Shown: in pieces, positions 15,048 through 16,357 of the stretch
How positions within the stretch are numbered: the stretch's first letter is position 1
How the letters are laid out: each line of letters starts with the position of its first letter
Source: Bacteroidales bacterium
GTDB lineage: Bacteria; Bacteroidota; Bacteroidia; Bacteroidales; VadinHA17
DNA length: 16,357 nucleotides
NCBI GenBank assembly: GCA_013314865.1
Contig: JABUEV010000005.1
Span: 1-16,357 of the forward strand
Direction: 5' to 3'
Translations under genes and position numbers: made by a program
The notes under the pieces: generated by a model
Seen by the model: only the letters and a program-made list of their open reading frames with translations
Databases searched by the model: none
What the model was told of the DNA's origin: nothing

Positions 15048-15361
15048 AGGAGTATGGCTTCTCTTAGTATTTTCCTTATTATATGTCCAGGTAGTTTTTT
15101 CTTTTTATCCACCTCTGATTTGCTCTGTATCAAAATATCAGAACGGATGCCGATCAATAAGAGTGATTTTCTGATTTTGGTTCTGATTGGCAGCTTCTCT
15201 TTAGGTAAAAGTTTTGTTTTTGTAATAAGGAGAATATCATAATCACTTTCGGCAGATGCTTCATTTCTGGCATGAGATCCAAAGAGAAGTATTTCAGCAT
15301 CAGGAAGGTATTCGTGAGCGGTATTTTTAATTATTTCAATTATCTGACTGTCATTTTTCAT
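15044..15361 (-). CDS. Minimal nucleotidyltransferase (MNT domain, MntA-like antitoxin candidate)
   Basis: This 105-residue protein is a minimal member of the DNA polymerase beta-like nucleotidyltransferase superfamily. ILLFGSHARNEASAESDYDI at about 24-43 holds the GSxxR helix motif and the metal-binding pair Asp40 and Asp42. A third acidic residue is Asp75 in IRSDILIQ. In characterised MntA/HepT pairs the MNT protein transfers AMP to the HEPN partner and neutralises it. Here the MNT catalytic residues look intact, gene order is MNT then HEPN with a 4-bp overlap, and a perfect TAnnTTTG box lies just upstream. The start is supported by normal family length and that box. AMP transfer onto its neighbour is inferred from the family. 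Confidence 0.88.
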   Translation of the reverse strand: MKNDSQIIEIIKNTAHEYLPDAEILLFGSHARNEASAESDYDILLITKTKLLPKEKLPIRTKIRKSLLLIGIRSDILIQSKSEVDKKKKLPGHIIRKILREAILL

Positions 15362-15379
15362 ATGACTACATATCTATTA

Positions 15380-15387
15380 CAAAGATA
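15380..15387 (-). promoter_or_regulatory. Bacteroidota -7 box for the MNT-HEPN operon
   Basis: The minus strand reads TATCTTTG, a perfect TAnnTTTG box, 18 bases before the MNT start at 15361. No good TTG -33 element is visible at the usual distance. Confidence 0.45.
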
Positions 15388-15721
15388 AAATTAATTATTT
15401 TCTGAACCAGTAGAAGAACGGTGTTAACTGCAACCAAGCTTGTCATATTTTCCGACAGATTTATAAAATCCTCGAAAAACCTATTCAAATCCTGGCACAT
15501 AGAATAGTGCGAGAGCGAGAGTGAGAGTGAGAAAAATGGGTAATTTAACTCGGCTTTATAAAAACTCACCCCCTTGAAATGCTTTTCAATATAGTCAGAG
15601 ATAAAATCACGATAAAATCTGATTGCGATCAACTGATCATACTTGATCAGCTATATTGATTCAAGATATCCCGGTGAATTGGGGTTATTGACTAATGGGA
15701 AACCAATTCTTAAAGAAAGCA
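15388..15721. other. Gene-free region between the MNT-HEPN operon and the IS remnant
   Basis: I find no supported gene here. A minus-strand open frame at 15366-15632 exists, but its middle is a translated simple repeat and it has no family resemblance, so I leave it out. The region contains the GYGAGA microsatellite (15509-15532) and a 7-bp inverted repeat, CTGATCA-TACT-TGATCAG (15633-15650). Confidence 0.5.
15509..15532. repeat. Hexanucleotide tandem repeat (GYGAGA)x4
   Basis: Four tandem units, GCGAGA twice then GTGAGA twice, with no interruptions. On the minus strand it is a CTCNC-type pyrimidine run. It lies about 150-170 bases upstream of the MNT start. It may be slippage-prone, but four units is short. 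Confidence 0.6.
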
Positions 15722-16357
15722 TGAACCTGCAACAAAAAACTAGACAATTTATTAAGCCACTAGTTGATTTTTAAATTTCTCTTTTTATTTCTGATGGATA
15801 TTTTTATTGTTGTATGAATCCGGTTTACATTATACCAAGTTTCAATGTATTCAAATACAGATAATTCAGCTTCTTTAAAGGTCCTGTAATTTTGATGATA
15901 AACATGCTCAACTTTGAGTGTTTTAAAAAAGCTTTCGGCAACTGCATTATCCCAGCAATCTCCTTTACGACACATACTTTATTTGACCAATTTATAGGAA
16001 GACAGCAGATTTTTGAACTCATTGCATGCATATTGGACACTACGGTCAGAATGAAAAATCAGCTTCCGGGTAATAAGCCGGTTGCGGACAGCCATCTTCC
16101 ATGCCGGTATTGTTTGTATAAGCTGCTTTTAAGGATCTACTGAATGACCAACCGATTAATTTCCTGTCAAAAAGATCAATAATTACAGTCATCCTTGATA
16201 TGTTCTGATATAAGTTATATCTGAAACCCAAACCTGGGATGGCCTGGTCACATTGAAGTTCCTATTGAGCTTATTTTCAACAATCGGATATTTATGTCTG
16301 GAATCAGTGGTAATAATCCATTTTTACGCATAATGCTCTTTAAACCAAGTTTTTTCA
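15722..16357 (-). mobile_element. IS3-family element remnant (right end and transposase 3' part)
   Basis: The transposase 3' end is followed, about 40 bases on, by a probable terminal inverted repeat whose outer end is near 15722 (TGAACCTGCAACAAAAAAC on the plus strand). This resembles the TG...CA ends of IS3/IS150-type elements. The element continues past the window, so the other end and any target duplication cannot be seen. The coding part is decayed (next entry). Confidence 0.65.
15760..16357 (-). pseudogene. IS3-family transposase OrfB (DDE integrase core), degenerate
   Basis: Pieced together over several frames, the minus strand encodes the C-terminal half of an IS150-like OrfB. In order: KKLGLKSIMRK; NKLNRNFNVTRPSQVWVSDI with the first catalytic Asp; VIIDLFDRKLIGWSFSRSLK; LITRKLIFHSDRSVQYACNE with the second Asp; and CRKGDCWDNAVAESFFKTLK with the catalytic Glu. 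The frame changes near 16321-16325 (an A-run one base short), near 16190 and near 16115-16130, and an in-frame TAA interrupts at 15981-15979 just before SMCRKGD. The C-terminus after RIHTTIK also looks shifted. With this many lesions the transposase cannot be made, although all three catalytic residues are still recognisable. The upstream half (OrfA and the start of OrfB) is outside the window. Confidence 0.88.

Noticed and set aside
15366..15632. Minus-strand open frame of 88 codons upstream of the MNT gene
   Set aside because: The middle (SLSLSLS) is a translated simple repeat, the ends show no family resemblance, and the MNT promoter box lies inside its 3' end. It is more likely non-coding.

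Overview
The window looks like Bacteroidota chromosome, probably Bacteroidales/Marinilabiliales-like. It is AT-rich. Start codons mostly lack Shine-Dalgarno sequences and sit behind A/T-rich leaders. Two genes are preceded by perfect TAnnTTTG boxes, the -7 element of this phylum. Gene content also fits: a family-3 glycoside hydrolase lipoprotein, a TetR-TolC-HlyD-RND efflux operon, and TolB-like/TPR proteins.

Layout. 1-172 (-): 5' end of a lipoprotein gene that leaves the window. 470-2962 (+): GH3 lipoprotein, divergent from it. 3108-9458 (-): four-gene efflux operon in the order tetR, tolC-like, periplasmic adaptor, RND pump. The tetR stop overlaps the tolC start by 8 bp, and a long palindrome lies on the predicted tetR promoter. 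9459-9808: no gene, with a possible IS21-like terminal-repeat scar. 9809-10421 (-): chimeric pseudogene whose 5' part is a recent copy of the next gene and whose 3' part comes from a different TPR paralogue. 10671-12515 (-): intact DUF4145/TolB-like/TPR protein. 12921-13442 (+): small secreted protein of unknown family. 13717-14486 (-): M19 dipeptidase pseudogene. 14655-15361 (-): nucleotidyltransferase (MNT) and HEPN gene pair. 15722-16357 (-): decayed IS3-family element running out of the window.

The left two thirds is an ordinary functional region: polysaccharide hydrolysis and a self-contained, probably autoregulated efflux module. From about 9.5 kb onward it is an accessory region marked by duplication, gene decay, an IS remnant and a toxin-antitoxin-like pair. 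The most unusual items are the duplicated and chimeric TPR locus with its three-copy hairpin repeat, the MNT/HEPN pair whose HEPN partner lacks the usual RNase motif, the extended palindrome upstream of tetR, and the unassigned secreted protein. I do not see a clearly new multi-gene system. No CRISPR array, tRNA or rRNA was recognised.
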